A stretch of 64,000 nucleotides of DNA from an uncultured Lentisphaeria bacterium. Its GTDB lineage: Bacteria > Verrucomicrobiota > Lentisphaeria > Victivallales > UBA1829. Position numbers and translations under genes: made by a program. Positions within the stretch are counted from its first letter, which is position 1. Every line of letters begins with the position of its first letter. The stretch covers positions 1 to 64,000 of the forward strand of contig CAJMAW010000001.1 of assembly GCA_905211485.1 (NCBI GenBank). The letters are read 5' to 3'. Below are positions 27,579 to 37,535 of the stretch, piece by piece. A model generated the notes under the pieces. It was not told where the DNA came from. It saw nothing but the letters and a program-made list of their open reading frames with translations, and did not search any database.

Positions 27579-28718
27579 TCACTGGTGAAACTGAGTCCGG
27601 CGCGCCGCTCCCTCTCCGTTTCCGCGCTCCGCAGATCCGGCTGCGGAGGAGGTTTTTGCACCGAAACGTTTTTTCCATTCCTTCAGGATGGCGGGTTTGT
27701 GCTGCGCAGTCCACTCAATGTCGTTTTCGGGGAGGGTGAGACGTCTTCCCCAGGCGGAATCTCCGATTTCCCTGTCAATTTCCCTGTCCGAGACGGCCGG
27801 ATAGGATCTGGAATACATCTTCATCATGGTTCCGGAGAAGGTCCAGTCCATGAATTTCCTGACGGCGTCCTCCTTTTCCTTTCGGTCTTCTTTCTTTTTG
27901 ACGATGGCATTGGCCTCAATGCCCCATGCCGGCCCGTCGACGGGCGCGTGGACGCTGATGGGCGCTCCTTTCTTCTGTTCGGCGAGACAGCGGTTCAGAA
28001 TCGAAATCCCCACCATGCATCCGCTCCTTCCCGCCAGACGCGGCGGAATGGTGGAACTCGGTACATATTTCCGGACATTCTTATCGAGTTCCTCCAGATA
28101 TTTCCATCCTTTTTCCTCCCCCATGCTCCGCAGAATGTGCGAGACGAAACTGAGTCCCTTGGCACTCGTTTCCGGATCCACCGCGATAATATTGTTCCGG
28201 AACGCCGGGTCCAGCAGGTCCTCATGGCTCCGGGGAGAGCGGAATCCTTCCTTGTACTGCTCATAATTGCTGACGGCGAAGGCGGATGCGTATGCTCTCA
28301 TGCCGGTCCAGGAGGGCACTTCCCGCCCGGAATCGTAAAAGCGGGGATTGAGGTGCTCCAGTCTCCGGCAGGCGTAGGGAGTCAGAAGCCCCTGGTCCCG
28401 GGCCTGGGACAGTGTGACGGCCGAAACGCCCCAGAGCAGGTCCGGCCTGTCCTTTTCCGGTCTTCTGAGCGCATCGAGGATCTCGTTCTCCCTCAGGAAT
28501 TCGATTTCCGGCTTGATGTCTGGATGGTGCCGTTTGAAGTCGGTCAGGTACAGAAACACTTCGCTTTTATTCAGAGTGGTGGCAACTTTGATTTTTTCCC
28601 CCTGGTCACCCGCTGTCCCTCCGCAGGCGGAAAGCAGGGAGGAAAGAGAAAAAAGAACGAAAAGAAGAAGGGCGGCAAAAGAGAAAAAACGGATCCGTGG
28701 GACTTGTCTGTTGTTCAT
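27579..28718 (-). CDS. Extracellular solute-binding lipoprotein (Fe3+/phosphonate-type, family 1)
   Basis: A 379-residue protein with a lipoprotein signal: positively charged start, hydrophobic core, and lipobox LLSAC with Cys at residue 32. The mature part resembles periplasmic binding proteins of the iron(III)/AfuA-PhnS kind (KIKVATTLNKSEVFLYLTDF; RPDLLWGVSAVTLSQARDQG; GWKYLEELDKNVRKYVPSS; SGCMVGISILNRCLAEQKKG). No ABC permease or ATPase accompanies it; the downstream partner is a PiT phosphate carrier, an unusual pairing. An extended -10 promoter candidate lies about 40 bases upstream. The ligand is unknown; iron, phosphonate or another small anion is possible. Confidence 0.8.
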   Translation of the reverse strand: MNNRQVPRIRFFSFAALLLFVLFSLSSLLSACGGTAGDQGEKIKVATTLNKSEVFLYLTDFKRHHPDIKPEIEFLRENEILDALRRPEKDRPDLLWGVSAVTLSQARDQGLLTPYACRRLEHLNPRFYDSGREVPSWTGMRAYASAFAVSNYEQYKEGFRSPRSHEDLLDPAFRNNIIAVDPETSAKGLSFVSHILRSMGEEKGWKYLEELDKNVRKYVPSSTIPPRLAGRSGCMVGISILNRCLAEQKKGAPISVHAPVDGPAWGIEANAIVKKKEDRKEKEDAVRKFMDWTFSGTMMKMYSRSYPAVSDREIDREIGDSAWGRRLTLPENDIEWTAQHKPAILKEWKKRFGAKTSSAAGSAERGNGEGAARRTQFHQ

Positions 28719-29024
28719 AAGCCGAGGGTCTCTGTTTATTGAAACTGTCGCGGACCATACTATAGCACGGGGGATCTTTCTTTAAAACCCCGCCTCAGAA
28801 AAAAATCTTTTTTTTCTCTCTCTTCCGCCCGGATGGAGGCGGATCACCGGGAAAATATGACAAAAAATGATGGATGGTGTAAGATTTTCCTGGTTTGTTG
28901 TGGTATATTAAAAAAACGGAAGATGGACCGGAAACGCTTGTGGACGGGTTTTCTGCTTTTTTTTGTCTTTTCCCTCCGCGTGATGTCAGAGGGAAAATAA
29001 GGAAAAAGAACGAAGGTGGCGTAA
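28719..29024. promoter_or_regulatory. Divergent promoters of the solute-binding protein and GT2 clusters
   Basis: For the minus strand an extended -10 TGCTATAGT (28759-28767) precedes the lipoprotein gene by about 40 bases. For the plus strand TGGTATATT (28901-28909), also an extended -10, lies about 115 bases before the glycosyltransferase ATG. Nothing else is seen in the 306 bases. Confidence 0.45.
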
Positions 29025-30650
29025 ATGCGTGAAGAACAGCAGCAGAAAAACACTCTGGATTCGTTGACCGAGCTTTTCGTGAGACGGAATCCCATGCGCT
29101 GCGCCTGCGTCACAATGACCGGGAGACAGAAACTCTGTTACGCCGCCGGTTTCCTCCTTCTTCTCTTCCTTCTGAAATTCCGCTGGGACTGTTTTGTGTT
29201 TCTTGTGAGCCTGTTTCTGATGCTCTGCTACGGCGCAGCCGCACTGCTGCGGATGGGAGCGGCGCTGTTTTCCCTGGCGGGAAGCGGAGAGGTCCGTTTT
29301 GCGCGGGAGGAAACCAGGCGGACTCCCGATGAAGACCTGCCCGTCTATACCCTTCTTCTCCCGCTCTACCGGGAATCCGCCGTGGCGGAAAAAATTCTGG
29401 CGCGGATCGGAAGACTGGATTATCCGAAGGAAAAACTGGATGTGAAACTGCTCCTGGAAGCGGATGATTCCGAAACGCGCGCCGCACTTCAGAGACGTCC
29501 TCTGCCCGTCTGGTGCGAAATCGTGAATGTCCCGGACGGGCGTCCGCGGACCAAACCGCGCGCCTGCAATTACGGGCTCGCAGCTGCACGGGGGAAATAC
29601 TGCGTCATTTATGATGCGGAGGACGCTCCTGAACCGGATCAGCTCCGGAAAGCCGTCCTTGCTTTTGAGAAGGAGGATTCGGACGGCAGACTTCTCTGCG
29701 TCCAGGCGAAACTCAATTATTACAATGCGCGCCAGAACTGGCTGACGAAGTTTTTCACCGTGGAATACAGCACGTATTTTGATCTGACTCTGGGCGGTCT
29801 TCAGCGATTCCGTCTTCCCATGCCGCTCGGCGGCACGTCCAATCACTTCAAGACGCGCGAACTTCGGGAAATCGGGGGATGGGATCCCTTCAACGTCACG
29901 GAAGACTGCGACCTGGGAATCCGGATTTACGAGGACGGCTACCGGACCGTGCTGCTCGATTCCACCACCTGGGAGGAGGCCAATTCCCGCCTCTGGAACT
30001 GGATGCGCCAGCGTTCCCGCTGGGTGAAGGGGTTCATTCAGACGCATCTTGTCCATTTCAGGCATCCGCTGGAGACGATCCGGAGACTGAGCCTGCGCGG
30101 AGCTGCGGGGTGTTACATTCTTGTGGGCGGGTCCGTGCTGATGATGCTGCTGAATCTGGTGTACTGGCCGCTGATTTTGCTGTACGGGGTTCTTCTGATT
30201 CACGGGATGGCTTCCGGGGAATCGCTGATGTCTTTGATGACGGGGCCGCATACGGGGGAGGAACTGTATCGGGGGATTCAGATCGGGAATTTTTCCATCC
30301 GTGCGTGGCCGCTGATTTATGCGGGGGAGGGGGAGAATGTGTTTCAGTCGCTGATGTCGCAGGTGTTTTTCTGCGGGAGCGTGCTGTTGTTTCTGTCCAA
30401 TCTGTTTCTTGTGCTGGTGCATCTGGCTGCGTGTCTGCGGAGGAGATTTTATTTTCTGATACCGTGGGCGCTGCTGATGCCGTTTTACTGGGTTCTGATT
30501 TCCATCGGCGCGTGGAAGGGAGCCTGGCAGTTTGTCACGAATCCCTTCTACTGGGAAAAGACGATTCATGGACTGGATCACGGAACAAAATGGAATGCAA
30601 TGGGATATACAGGAATAGAACATCATGGAGTCGAACATGCGGAACCTTGA
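29025..30650 (+). CDS. Membrane glycosyltransferase, family 2 (processive polysaccharide-synthase type)
   Basis: A 541-residue protein with two N-terminal membrane helices (about 35-85), a cytoplasmic GT2 domain, and a cluster of C-terminal helices. Catalytic motifs are visible: [16 protein letters not shown], a DxD-like [26 protein letters not shown] as the base motif, and the RQRSRWVKG sequence equivalent to the Q/R-x-x-R-W of cellulose-, chitin- and PNAG-type synthases. It probably polymerises or transfers a sugar across the inner membrane. AAGGTG is seven bases before the ATG. Its 3' end overlaps the pseudopilin gene by 26 bases, starting a four-gene plus-strand cluster. Substrate unknown. 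Confidence 0.87.
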   Translation: MREEQQQKNTLDSLTELFVRRNPMRCACVTMTGRQKLCYAAGFLLLLFLLKFRWDCFVFLVSLFLMLCYGAAALLRMGAALFSLAGSGEVRFAREETRRTPDEDLPVYTLLLPLYRESAVAEKILARIGRLDYPKEKLDVKLLLEADDSETRAALQRRPLPVWCEIVNVPDGRPRTKPRACNYGLAAARGKYCVIYDAEDAPEPDQLRKAVLAFEKEDSDGRLLCVQAKLNYYNARQNWLTKFFTVEYSTYFDLTLGGLQRFRLPMPLGGTSNHFKTRELREIGGWDPFNVTEDCDLGIRIYEDGYRTVLLDSTTWEEANSRLWNWMRQRSRWVKGFIQTHLVHFRHPLETIRRLSLRGAAGCYILVGGSVLMMLLNLVYWPLILLYGVLLIHGMASGESLMSLMTGPHTGEELYRGIQIGNFSIRAWPLIYAGEGENVFQSLMSQVFFCGSVLLFLSNLFLVLVHLAACLRRRFYFLIPWALLMPFYWVLISIGAWKGAWQFVTNPFYWEKTIHGLDHGTKWNAMGYTGIEHHGVEHAEP

Positions 30651-31368
30651 ATCCGGAGGAAAAAGCCGACCGTTTACATTGATTGAACTGCTTGTGGTGA
30701 TTGCGATCATTGCACTGCTGGCGGGCATGCTCCTCCCGGCTCTGAGCGCGGCGAGGGAGAAGGCGCGCCAGACCAGCTGTCTCAACAATCTCAAGCAGCT
30801 CTCCATCGGGATACGGACGTACCAGATGGATTACAAGGACAGTTTCCCCTCATGGCTTTCGCGTCTGGAACCTGCCTATATCAAGGACGGCAAGCTCTTC
30901 GCCTGTCCCTCCGATCCCAAGAAAAATGCCAACGACGACGGAAACTACAGCGACAGCACTTGGAAACGCTCCTCCAACCGTCCCCCGGGATCCGACAGCT
31001 ATGACACCATCGACGCCACCTTCGATTCCCCCGACAACAGTAAAGTCTGCCCCGCCTACGAACCCCCGAACGAAGATGTCCCCTGGGTCAGCTACATCTA
31101 TGAATTCTGCGGCGGACTCTGGGCCTGGAGCGAAGGCGATTCCTACAATGAAGCGGGAGACAAGGTCCCACTGGGGGACGGTTCTTTTCAGAATGTCAAA
31201 CTCAACGTTCTTCTCGCCCGTCCGGACTGGGCCAGCAAGCTCCCGATGATCCGCTGCTTCTGGCATGTCCGCAGCGAAAGTGTCCTGGAACCGGTGATGA
31301 ATGTCTCCAGTCTGGGCAATGTGTTTTACAGCAAATCGGACTGGCAGCAGGGCACCTGGTCGCCCTGA
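30625..31368 (+). CDS. Pseudopilin-type secreted protein 2
   Basis: A 247-residue protein with the prepilin methylation segment [20 protein letters not shown] after a short basic leader ending KSRP, and then [20 protein letters not shown]. The C-terminal domain has several Cys residues and ends [17 protein letters not shown]; the H-X9-DG motif is not clear. The start lies inside the glycosyltransferase gene (ATG 30625, or ATG 30637 closer to the signal), so expression is coupled. Such overlap of a pseudopilin with a polysaccharide-synthase gene is unusual. Function unknown. Confidence 0.85.
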   Translation: MESNMRNLESGGKSRPFTLIELLVVIAIIALLAGMLLPALSAAREKARQTSCLNNLKQLSIGIRTYQMDYKDSFPSWLSRLEPAYIKDGKLFACPSDPKKNANDDGNYSDSTWKRSSNRPPGSDSYDTIDATFDSPDNSKVCPAYEPPNEDVPWVSYIYEFCGGLWAWSEGDSYNEAGDKVPLGDGSFQNVKLNVLLARPDWASKLPMIRCFWHVRSESVLEPVMNVSSLGNVFYSKSDWQQGTWSP

Positions 31369-31578
31369 GCCTGAGCCGGGAAACTTTTTATATCAGAGTT
31401 GTGTCAAAGTAGATCAAAAGTTTTTTGTTTTTTTGAGATCAAAAGAAGTTATCCTCCTCCATTGCTTCCCTTGTCTCCCGTCCCGTTCCTTTCCTTCTCC
31501 GGAACGCAGTCGGAAAGATCCCGGGAAGAGGGAAAAAAAGAGAGCGGTGACGTGGGAGAAGAGGCAAGGCTCCTTCGG

Positions 31579-34398
31579 ATGACGATGAAATCAGACAAAA
31601 TTTTTTCATATACTCTCTTATTCTTATGCGCCCTGTTTTTCCCGGCATTTTCCCGGGGAGCGGAGGAGTATGAATGGATTTTCCGCGACGCCGTGGGAAA
31701 GGAATCCGTGCTTGTTTCCATGCCGCAGTCCGGGGCGGAAGGGGAGGAAGCCGGAAATGAGAAGAACACTTCATCCGCGGAAGCTGCCGCTGAGGGAACT
31801 CCTTCCGGGAATGCTTCTCCGTCGGAGGAGAATTTGTCCGTTGCCTTCCGGATGCCGGGGAACGTTCTGCTTTTCCGCCGTGCCGGACGTCTTTCCTTCC
31901 GGCATGAGAAAGAGCTTTTTGATTCTTCGCGCTTTTTTATGCGTGTCCGAGTCTCGGGACCTCTGAAGAAACCACTGAAAGCCTGGATTTTCGCGAAGGA
32001 CAAGGACGGCAACTGGTATCAGACGGAAAAGGAATACACGCTTGTTCCCGGCGAATGGCAGACTCTGGAGGCTGTGACGGATCAGGCAGGGCGTCATTTT
32101 CTCCCCGTCGGGCACAATGGCGCCTGGAATGGATCCATTGCTTCCGGGGCCTATGAGATCGGACTTTCCCTTTACGGAGAGGAAACGGAGTCCGGTCTGA
32201 CCCTGGAATGTTCCGCGGCCGGATTTTCCGGGAAGAGGAAGCGTCCTCCGCTTCGGATAGTCCGCTGGGATCTTCCGGAAAAAATTGAGAAGAACCGGAC
32301 CTTTGAATCGCGTTTCCAACTGAGCCGGGAGTATTTCAATCCCTTTGATCCGGATGAGATAGAGGTGAATTATGAGATTGCGCTTCCGGGGAACACTCTT
32401 TCTGTCACGGCACCGTTTCATGAAATTTTCCGTCTTCCGGAAGAGTATTTCAATCCTTTCCTTTTTCGGTGGAAGGAGATAGCAGCTTCTCTCAAGCTGA
32501 CGCCCTCCTCCTCTTCTTCTTCAGCGCTTTTCAATCTGCGCTATCCCGCGTATTACGGGCAGGATTTTGAAAGGTACCGGCATTTCACTCGGGAAAGCGT
32601 GTTTCCTTCCGGCGCGCCGTACTGGGCGTTCCGGATGATTCCGCATCAGAGCGGTCCGCTCCGTTTGCGTCTGCATGTGCTGGACCGGAGCGGGGAGGAA
32701 GCGGAGGAACTTTTTTCCGCATGGCAGGAAGTCCATGTGGAAGATTCCGCTTATCCGGGAGTGATCCGGGTCAGCACGGAAAATCCCCGCTTCTATGAAT
32801 TTTCGGACGGTTCCTTCTTCTATCCCGTCGGGCTGAACATTCACACGAATACGGACCTCCGGAGCGAATTCAAATTCAACTGGGGCCATCTCCCCGACCG
32901 CGGCACCTATGATTACGACGAATACTTTGAAGCCTGCGGCCGCGCCGGGATCAATCTGATTGAAATCTGGATGGCTTCCTGGACCTACGCCCTCGAATGG
33001 GACAGCGCCAGAACCTATTATTACGGAGTCGGACGCTACAACATGGCGAATGCCTGGAAGCTGGATCATCTGTTCCGCCTTGCGCGTGACAACGGGATTT
33101 ATCTCAACCTTGTTCTGGACGCGCACGGCAAGCTTTCCACCGCCAACGATCAGGAGTGGGAAGACAATCCCTACAACGCGCATGCCGCCTTCGCCGCTGC
33201 CAATGGCGGCTTTCTGAAACGCTCCCAGGATTTCTGGGTCCATCCGGATGCTCAGAGAGCCAATTGGAAACGGAACCGCTACATCCTGGCGCGCTGGGGC
33301 GCGGAAGCCAATCTTTACGCCGTGGAATTCTGGAGTGAAGTCAATCTCGTTGCAGACGGCTGGAACCGATACCGTCAGGGATATATGACCGCCTGGCACC
33401 GCAGAGCAGCGCGGGAGGTCCGGGAACTCGATCAAGGCGGACACTTGATGTCCACGCACATCTGCGGCGATTCCGGCACCGTCCTGAGCATGCGCCAGCT
33501 CGGGATCGAGCCGCCCGAGTTCACCCATATCGCCTGCAACGCCTACCGCGGCACGAACGTTCATATCGTCGACCAGCTCCGGAAACACGGGCGGGAGCTC
33601 TTCTTTGCTTCCAAGCCCATGATGATCATGGAGTACGGCGGGACAAACTTCGGGTCCAAGGACAATCAGGTCCGCGCGGACATTCACGGCGGACTCTGGG
33701 GCGCTCCGTTTACTTATCAGGCCGGGACTCCTTCGCTCTGGTGGCATGATTTCGTCCATATCAAAAACATGTATCCGCATTTTCTGGCGTTCTCCAAATT
33801 CATGAAAGGCGTGGACCTGCGAGAAGCGGGGAGTGTCCTGAGGGAAGGGCGGATCCTTCTGGAGGAAAATGCGCCGCCTTTCACTGTCCCTTCCTGGAAT
33901 CTGCCTCATGCGGGAACAAGTTCCGGAGGGGGGAAGGAGGACGCTTCTTCCCACAGGGGGAACAGCAGGACAGAGGAGGACGGGGGATTCCGGCGCTTTC
34001 CGCATCAGTGGCAGCTTTCCTCTCTGCTGAACACCCCTGCTTCCCGCTATTTTGAACGCCGGATTGCGAGCTGGCTCCCCGCATCGGAGTACATGGATTT
34101 CTTTCTGATGCCTCTGGGATCGGACAAGGCGGTCGGCTGGGTGTATGACCGTGCTCAACTTCTGGTGTATCCAGCGGATCCCGGGGCGGCGCGTCTGTTC
34201 AGCGGAGTGCTTCTCCCGCTGGACCTGCCGCTGGAGCCGGGCGATTATCTGCTGCGTTTTTATGATACGCTGACCGGGGAGCCCGCATCTTCCTGCGTGA
34301 TCCGTTGTGATGGAGCGCCGCGTCTGCTGAAACTGCCTCCGTTCCGTGTGGATCTGGGGGTGAAACTCGATAAACTTCCCGGGGGGGGTGAAGCATGA
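31579..34398 (+). CDS. Secreted glycoside hydrolase-like protein with DUF5060-type N-terminal domain
   Basis: A 939-residue protein. I place the start at ATG 31579 (or 31585), where a signal peptide begins (KIFSYTLLFLCALFFPAFSRGA). Residues to about 390 form beta-rich domains including DUF5060-like features (sugar-binding folds; AWIFAKDKDGNWYQTEKEY). The central barrel has FYPVGLNIHTNTDLRSEF, GINLIEIWMASWTYALEW, a likely acid/base Glu in VEFWSEVNLV, and a likely nucleophile Glu in MMIMEYGGTNFG, the pattern of clan GH-A. The C-terminus is beta-rich. Its stop overlaps the next start (ATGA). The 210 bases upstream contain AGATCAAAAG twice (31411-31420, 31436-31445). Substrate not predictable. 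Confidence 0.8.
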   Translation: MTMKSDKIFSYTLLFLCALFFPAFSRGAEEYEWIFRDAVGKESVLVSMPQSGAEGEEAGNEKNTSSAEAAAEGTPSGNASPSEENLSVAFRMPGNVLLFRRAGRLSFRHEKELFDSSRFFMRVRVSGPLKKPLKAWIFAKDKDGNWYQTEKEYTLVPGEWQTLEAVTDQAGRHFLPVGHNGAWNGSIASGAYEIGLSLYGEETESGLTLECSAAGFSGKRKRPPLRIVRWDLPEKIEKNRTFESRFQLSREYFNPFDPDEIEVNYEIALPGNTLSVTAPFHEIFRLPEEYFNPFLFRWKEIAASLKLTPSSSSSSALFNLRYPAYYGQDFERYRHFTRESVFPSGAPYWAFRMIPHQSGPLRLRLHVLDRSGEEAEELFSAWQEVHVEDSAYPGVIRVSTENPRFYEFSDGSFFYPVGLNIHTNTDLRSEFKFNWGHLPDRGTYDYDEYFEACGRAGINLIEIWMASWTYALEWDSARTYYYGVGRYNMANAWKLDHLFRLARDNGIYLNLVLDAHGKLSTANDQEWEDNPYNAHAAFAAANGGFLKRSQDFWVHPDAQRANWKRNRYILARWGAEANLYAVEFWSEVNLVADGWNRYRQGYMTAWHRRAAREVRELDQGGHLMSTHICGDSGTVLSMRQLGIEPPEFTHIACNAYRGTNVHIVDQLRKHGRELFFASKPMMIMEYGGTNFGSKDNQVRADIHGGLWGAPFTYQAGTPSLWWHDFVHIKNMYPHFLAFSKFMKGVDLREAGSVLREGRILLEENAPPFTVPSWNLPHAGTSSGGGKEDASSHRGNSRTEEDGGFRRFPHQWQLSSLLNTPASRYFERRIASWLPASEYMDFFLMPLGSDKAVGWVYDRAQLLVYPADPGAARLFSGVLLPLDLPLEPGDYLLRFYDTLTGEPASSCVIRCDGAPRLLKLPPFRVDLGVKLDKLPGGGEA

Positions 34399-37091
34399 TG
34401 CCGGCGAAATATTCTGATTCTGATGCTTTGTCCGCATGGAGCCGCATTTTTTCTTTTCTGCTGCTTCTAGTGTTTTTCAGCGTTTTGGCCTCGGTCTTTT
34501 TCAGGGTTTCCGCGGCGGAGACTCCGGGAGACGGCAAGGAGGCTTTTCCCGCGCAGTCCCGGCAGCCGGAGTCTGAGGAAGGTCCGCCGCCCCTTCTTCC
34601 GTCGTCTGGTGAGCCGGGCGGCGTCCGAAGCGGGAAAGACGGCGGGGAGGAGGCCCCTGCCGCTTTCCCCTCCGCTGTCCCATGGCATTGCGGAGAGGCT
34701 CTTTACAGGCTGGAGGTGTTTCTTCCCGCATCCGGCAAAGCCGCGATTGCCGACGACCGACGCATCTGCCTTCCCGCCGGATTCGGTCACGGGGTGAAAG
34801 TCTATGACGCATCGGGCCTGAAAATGCCTGCACATCAGTACTCCGACGGCGGAGTTCTTCTTCCTCCAGTAGACCGGGATTCTGTGCTTTATCTTTATTT
34901 CGGATTTTCCACCCCCTGCGAGCCGGAATCCATGCCGGACGCGCCTGGGAACGAAAGGCTGACCCTTTTCCAGAGCGAACAGCGCATGGCTTTGACTCCG
35001 GATCAGTGGCGTCCGACGGAAATATCCAAATGCAACGACGCCATCCGCAATACCGCCCGTCATTCCAAACCTTGGCAGAAGTGCGACGGGGGAAAAGACT
35101 GCCCCCTTCTCCGCAACGTGTTTTCGCGCTGCCGGAATTCCCTGATGCCCTTCTGCGCCAGGAATGTGGCTTTCCGCGGATTTCATGCGAAGTCGGATCT
35201 GTATAAGACACCGTTCCCTTCGACTCTCAGCTGCTGCAAAACCTTTGCCATGCTTCCCGATTACGCACTTCTCCCGAAGAACCATTTCCCCTGCCGGAAA
35301 AATCAGACGGACTCCGCCCTGAGGAATTACTGGAAGGTTCGTGACCGCAACCTGGCGCAGATTGACCGGATCCGCCGGACCGATCCTGAAGAGGGCCTGG
35401 AAGAGACTCTCTTCGACGCTTTCAACGGGAATCCCCGGCGCCTGGAAAGCGGCCAGATTTTCCTGCCCAAGCGTCCCTTTGACACCGGCTGGCGCTTCAC
35501 CGTTCTCTTCCGCGGGAATCTCTATGTTCCCGAGAGCGGTGAATATGAATTCAAAGTCAAGGCGAATTCCACCCGGATTCTGCGCATCGACGGGAAACGC
35601 GTGATCCGTTCCTTCGGCGAAACTCCGAACACCGAAATCATCGGGACGGAGGAATCTGCCTGCATTCCGCTGGAAAAAGGGATTCATCCCCTGGAACTGG
35701 TCTATTGCAAACAGTCGGTGTCGACCTGGATTTCGGCTTCGTGGCGGAAGAAGGGGGAGGGGGATTTTGAAACGCTGAACGAAGAGAATTTTTCCCCCGC
35801 GACTCCGGCGGAACCCCTGTCTCTGAGCTCGCGGACGGGGCTCCGCTATCCGCTGCTGCTGCGTCATGATAAATACGCTCTGTACACGGGAAAATACGAA
35901 AAGTATTCTCTGAACGCCTTTGAATCCGCGGATGTGCCCGGCAATCCGGGAATCCGTGCCTGGCGTCTGAACGGGAAGGAATATCCCGGGCAGATGAATG
36001 TGGTCGCGCTCAAGGAGGAAGCGGAGAATTCTTCCGCTGCGGGAAAGATGACTTCCGCTTCTCCGTCTGATGAAAAGGAGATGAAAATACAAAACGCGAA
36101 CGATAACGGAAATGAAAGTGGAAGCGGGAATGGAAATGGGAATGGCAATGTGCTGTATGCTCTTCCGGATTCTCCGGATTTCGCGCCGCTTCCGATTTAT
36201 CTTCCGGAGCGGAGCACGCCCCGGATTCCGGTTCGCCCGGATCTCTCGCTGAAGATCTGGGCGCCGTATTTTCTGTATGAGGACGAGACGCTGGATTTTT
36301 ATACGGAAATTCGTTCGCGTCTTCCACTTGCGCTGAATGCGGGATTGAAGGCGTCGGCGGGAAGGAGCCTGACTTCTTCCCATGATGTGTTGAACCGTCC
36401 CCTGCTTCTTGCGGTGCCTTCGCTGCAGCAGGAGCATGTGGACCGTTTTGCGCAGGATGTGCTTCTGAAGTATCCGATGAAGGTGGACGGGGCGTCTTTC
36501 CGTTCGCAGCCTTCTTTTTCGGAATTTTCGCTGTTCATTCCCGGGCTGGAGTTTGAACGGAGGAAAGTGGCGGTGCTGCCGCTTCGTTTTCTCGGGCGTT
36601 TGAACTTTGCTGCAGATGGGTTTTACGATGGGGATATCCGGGTTGTTCCTCTTCTGCACCGTCCGACCCTGCATGATCTGAGAGCCTGGCAGCTGCCGAA
36701 AGCCATTTCCCGCGAATTCAATTCCGTGAAGAAGGTTCTGGTGATTGCCGAGGATTTCGGTTCGTTCCGCGAAGATCTGGAAAAGGAACTGGCAAAAGAC
36801 GCTGTGGCACTGGAATTCCTATCCTGGAAAAGGAGTCCGGCAGAGAGCGGGCGCGAGAGTCTGGAAAGCCTTCCCTCCCTTTTTGAAGGAATCCGGAAGA
36901 GTTCCGCTGATACGGCGCTTCTGATTCCCATGACTCAGTCCCGGCGTAAAACGGTTTCCATGCGTGATGAAGCGCGGGCGATCGCATTTCTTCTCCAGGC
37001 GCTGCGCGAACTTTCTTCTGTGCGTTCGATCAAGCTTGCGCCGCCGCTGCCCTCCCATCCTGATTTCGCGGATCCCGTTTCGGATGAATAA
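34395..37091 (+). CDS. Secreted PA14-domain protein with SGNH-like C-terminus, truncated by an in-frame stop
   Basis: An 898-residue open frame with an N-terminal membrane/signal segment (FSFLLLLVFFSVLASVFF) and a PA14-like domain at about residues 340-480 (FTVLFRGNLYVPESGEYEFK, ILRIDGKRVI, PLEKGIHPLELVYCKQ). A Gly/Asn low-complexity run lies near residue 575. The last about 120 residues look like the start of an SGNH/GDSL hydrolase fold (KVLVIAEDFGSF, DTALLIPMTQSR, IKLAPPLPSHPDF), but the catalytic Ser block is degenerate. The frame ends TAA at 37089-37091 and continues open in the same frame for 66 more codons that complete this fold. It overlaps the DUF5060 gene by four bases, suggesting joint action on a glycan. 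Confidence 0.7.
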   Translation: MMPAKYSDSDALSAWSRIFSFLLLLVFFSVLASVFFRVSAAETPGDGKEAFPAQSRQPESEEGPPPLLPSSGEPGGVRSGKDGGEEAPAAFPSAVPWHCGEALYRLEVFLPASGKAAIADDRRICLPAGFGHGVKVYDASGLKMPAHQYSDGGVLLPPVDRDSVLYLYFGFSTPCEPESMPDAPGNERLTLFQSEQRMALTPDQWRPTEISKCNDAIRNTARHSKPWQKCDGGKDCPLLRNVFSRCRNSLMPFCARNVAFRGFHAKSDLYKTPFPSTLSCCKTFAMLPDYALLPKNHFPCRKNQTDSALRNYWKVRDRNLAQIDRIRRTDPEEGLEETLFDAFNGNPRRLESGQIFLPKRPFDTGWRFTVLFRGNLYVPESGEYEFKVKANSTRILRIDGKRVIRSFGETPNTEIIGTEESACIPLEKGIHPLELVYCKQSVSTWISASWRKKGEGDFETLNEENFSPATPAEPLSLSSRTGLRYPLLLRHDKYALYTGKYEKYSLNAFESADVPGNPGIRAWRLNGKEYPGQMNVVALKEEAENSSAAGKMTSASPSDEKEMKIQNANDNGNESGSGNGNGNGNVLYALPDSPDFAPLPIYLPERSTPRIPVRPDLSLKIWAPYFLYEDETLDFYTEIRSRLPLALNAGLKASAGRSLTSSHDVLNRPLLLAVPSLQQEHVDRFAQDVLLKYPMKVDGASFRSQPSFSEFSLFIPGLEFERRKVAVLPLRFLGRLNFAADGFYDGDIRVVPLLHRPTLHDLRAWQLPKAISREFNSVKKVLVIAEDFGSFREDLEKELAKDAVALEFLSWKRSPAESGRESLESLPSLFEGIRKSSADTALLIPMTQSRRKTVSMRDEARAIAFLLQALRELSSVRSIKLAPPLPSHPDFADPVSDE

Positions 37092-37289
37092 TTTGTGTCC
37101 CTGCTCCGAGAATACAAACGCGAGTATGGTGTGGACTTTCTGGAACTGAATGCCGATTACCGGAAAATGTCGGATTTTTCGTCTGCCTATGGACCGGAGA
37201 GACCCGCTCTGCCCGATTCGCTCTTCCCCGCAGGAAAATCACAGGAGATAGCGGAACTTCTCCATGCCTATCTGCTGAATCGGAGATGA
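37092..37289 (+). pseudogene. In-frame continuation of the PA14/SGNH-like protein after a TAA codon
   Basis: Directly after the TAA the same frame reads FVSLLREYKREYGVDFLELN and ends at 37289 with SQEIAELLHAYLLNRR, typical of the last helices of SGNH-type domains. The join suggests the TAA was once a sense codon (CAA, for example). There is no ribosome-binding site before the GTG at 37095, so separate translation is unlikely. Nonsense mutation, sequencing error or readthrough remain possible. Confidence 0.65.
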
Positions 37290-37403
37290 AGTTTTTTTTT
37301 GCCGTTGTTGCTCTGGGAAACATCTTTTTGCGTCCGAGCTTTTTCCCCCTTTCCGAGGGTCTCCGGCCATGTGGGGAAAATATTCTTTCCACTTCTGGCT
37401 GCA

Positions 37404-37432
37404 TTGGAAAAAAATGAAAAACAGGCTATATT
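37404..37432 (+). promoter_or_regulatory. Candidate sigma-70 promoter of the CoA-dehydratase activator fusion gene
   Basis: TTGGAA (37404-37409) and TATATT (37427-37432) are 17 bases apart, about 100 bases before the start codon. Confidence 0.55.
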
Positions 37433-37535
37433 ACAAGCTTGAGGTCTTCCGGAGCCTGTCGCCGTCTTTCCCGGATCGCGGGAGCTTGTGAGAAAATCCG
37501 GAAGGATGGATCAACATACAAGGAAAGCATTTTGC

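Noticed and set aside
28986..30806. A 606-residue minus-strand frame opposite the glycosyltransferase
   Set aside because: It is a Pro/Arg/Gln-rich shadow; the plus-strand gene carries the GT2 motifs.
32521..36674. Long minus-strand frames of 638 and 735 residues opposite the DUF5060 and PA14 genes
   Set aside because: They are antisense shadows with no recognisable domain.
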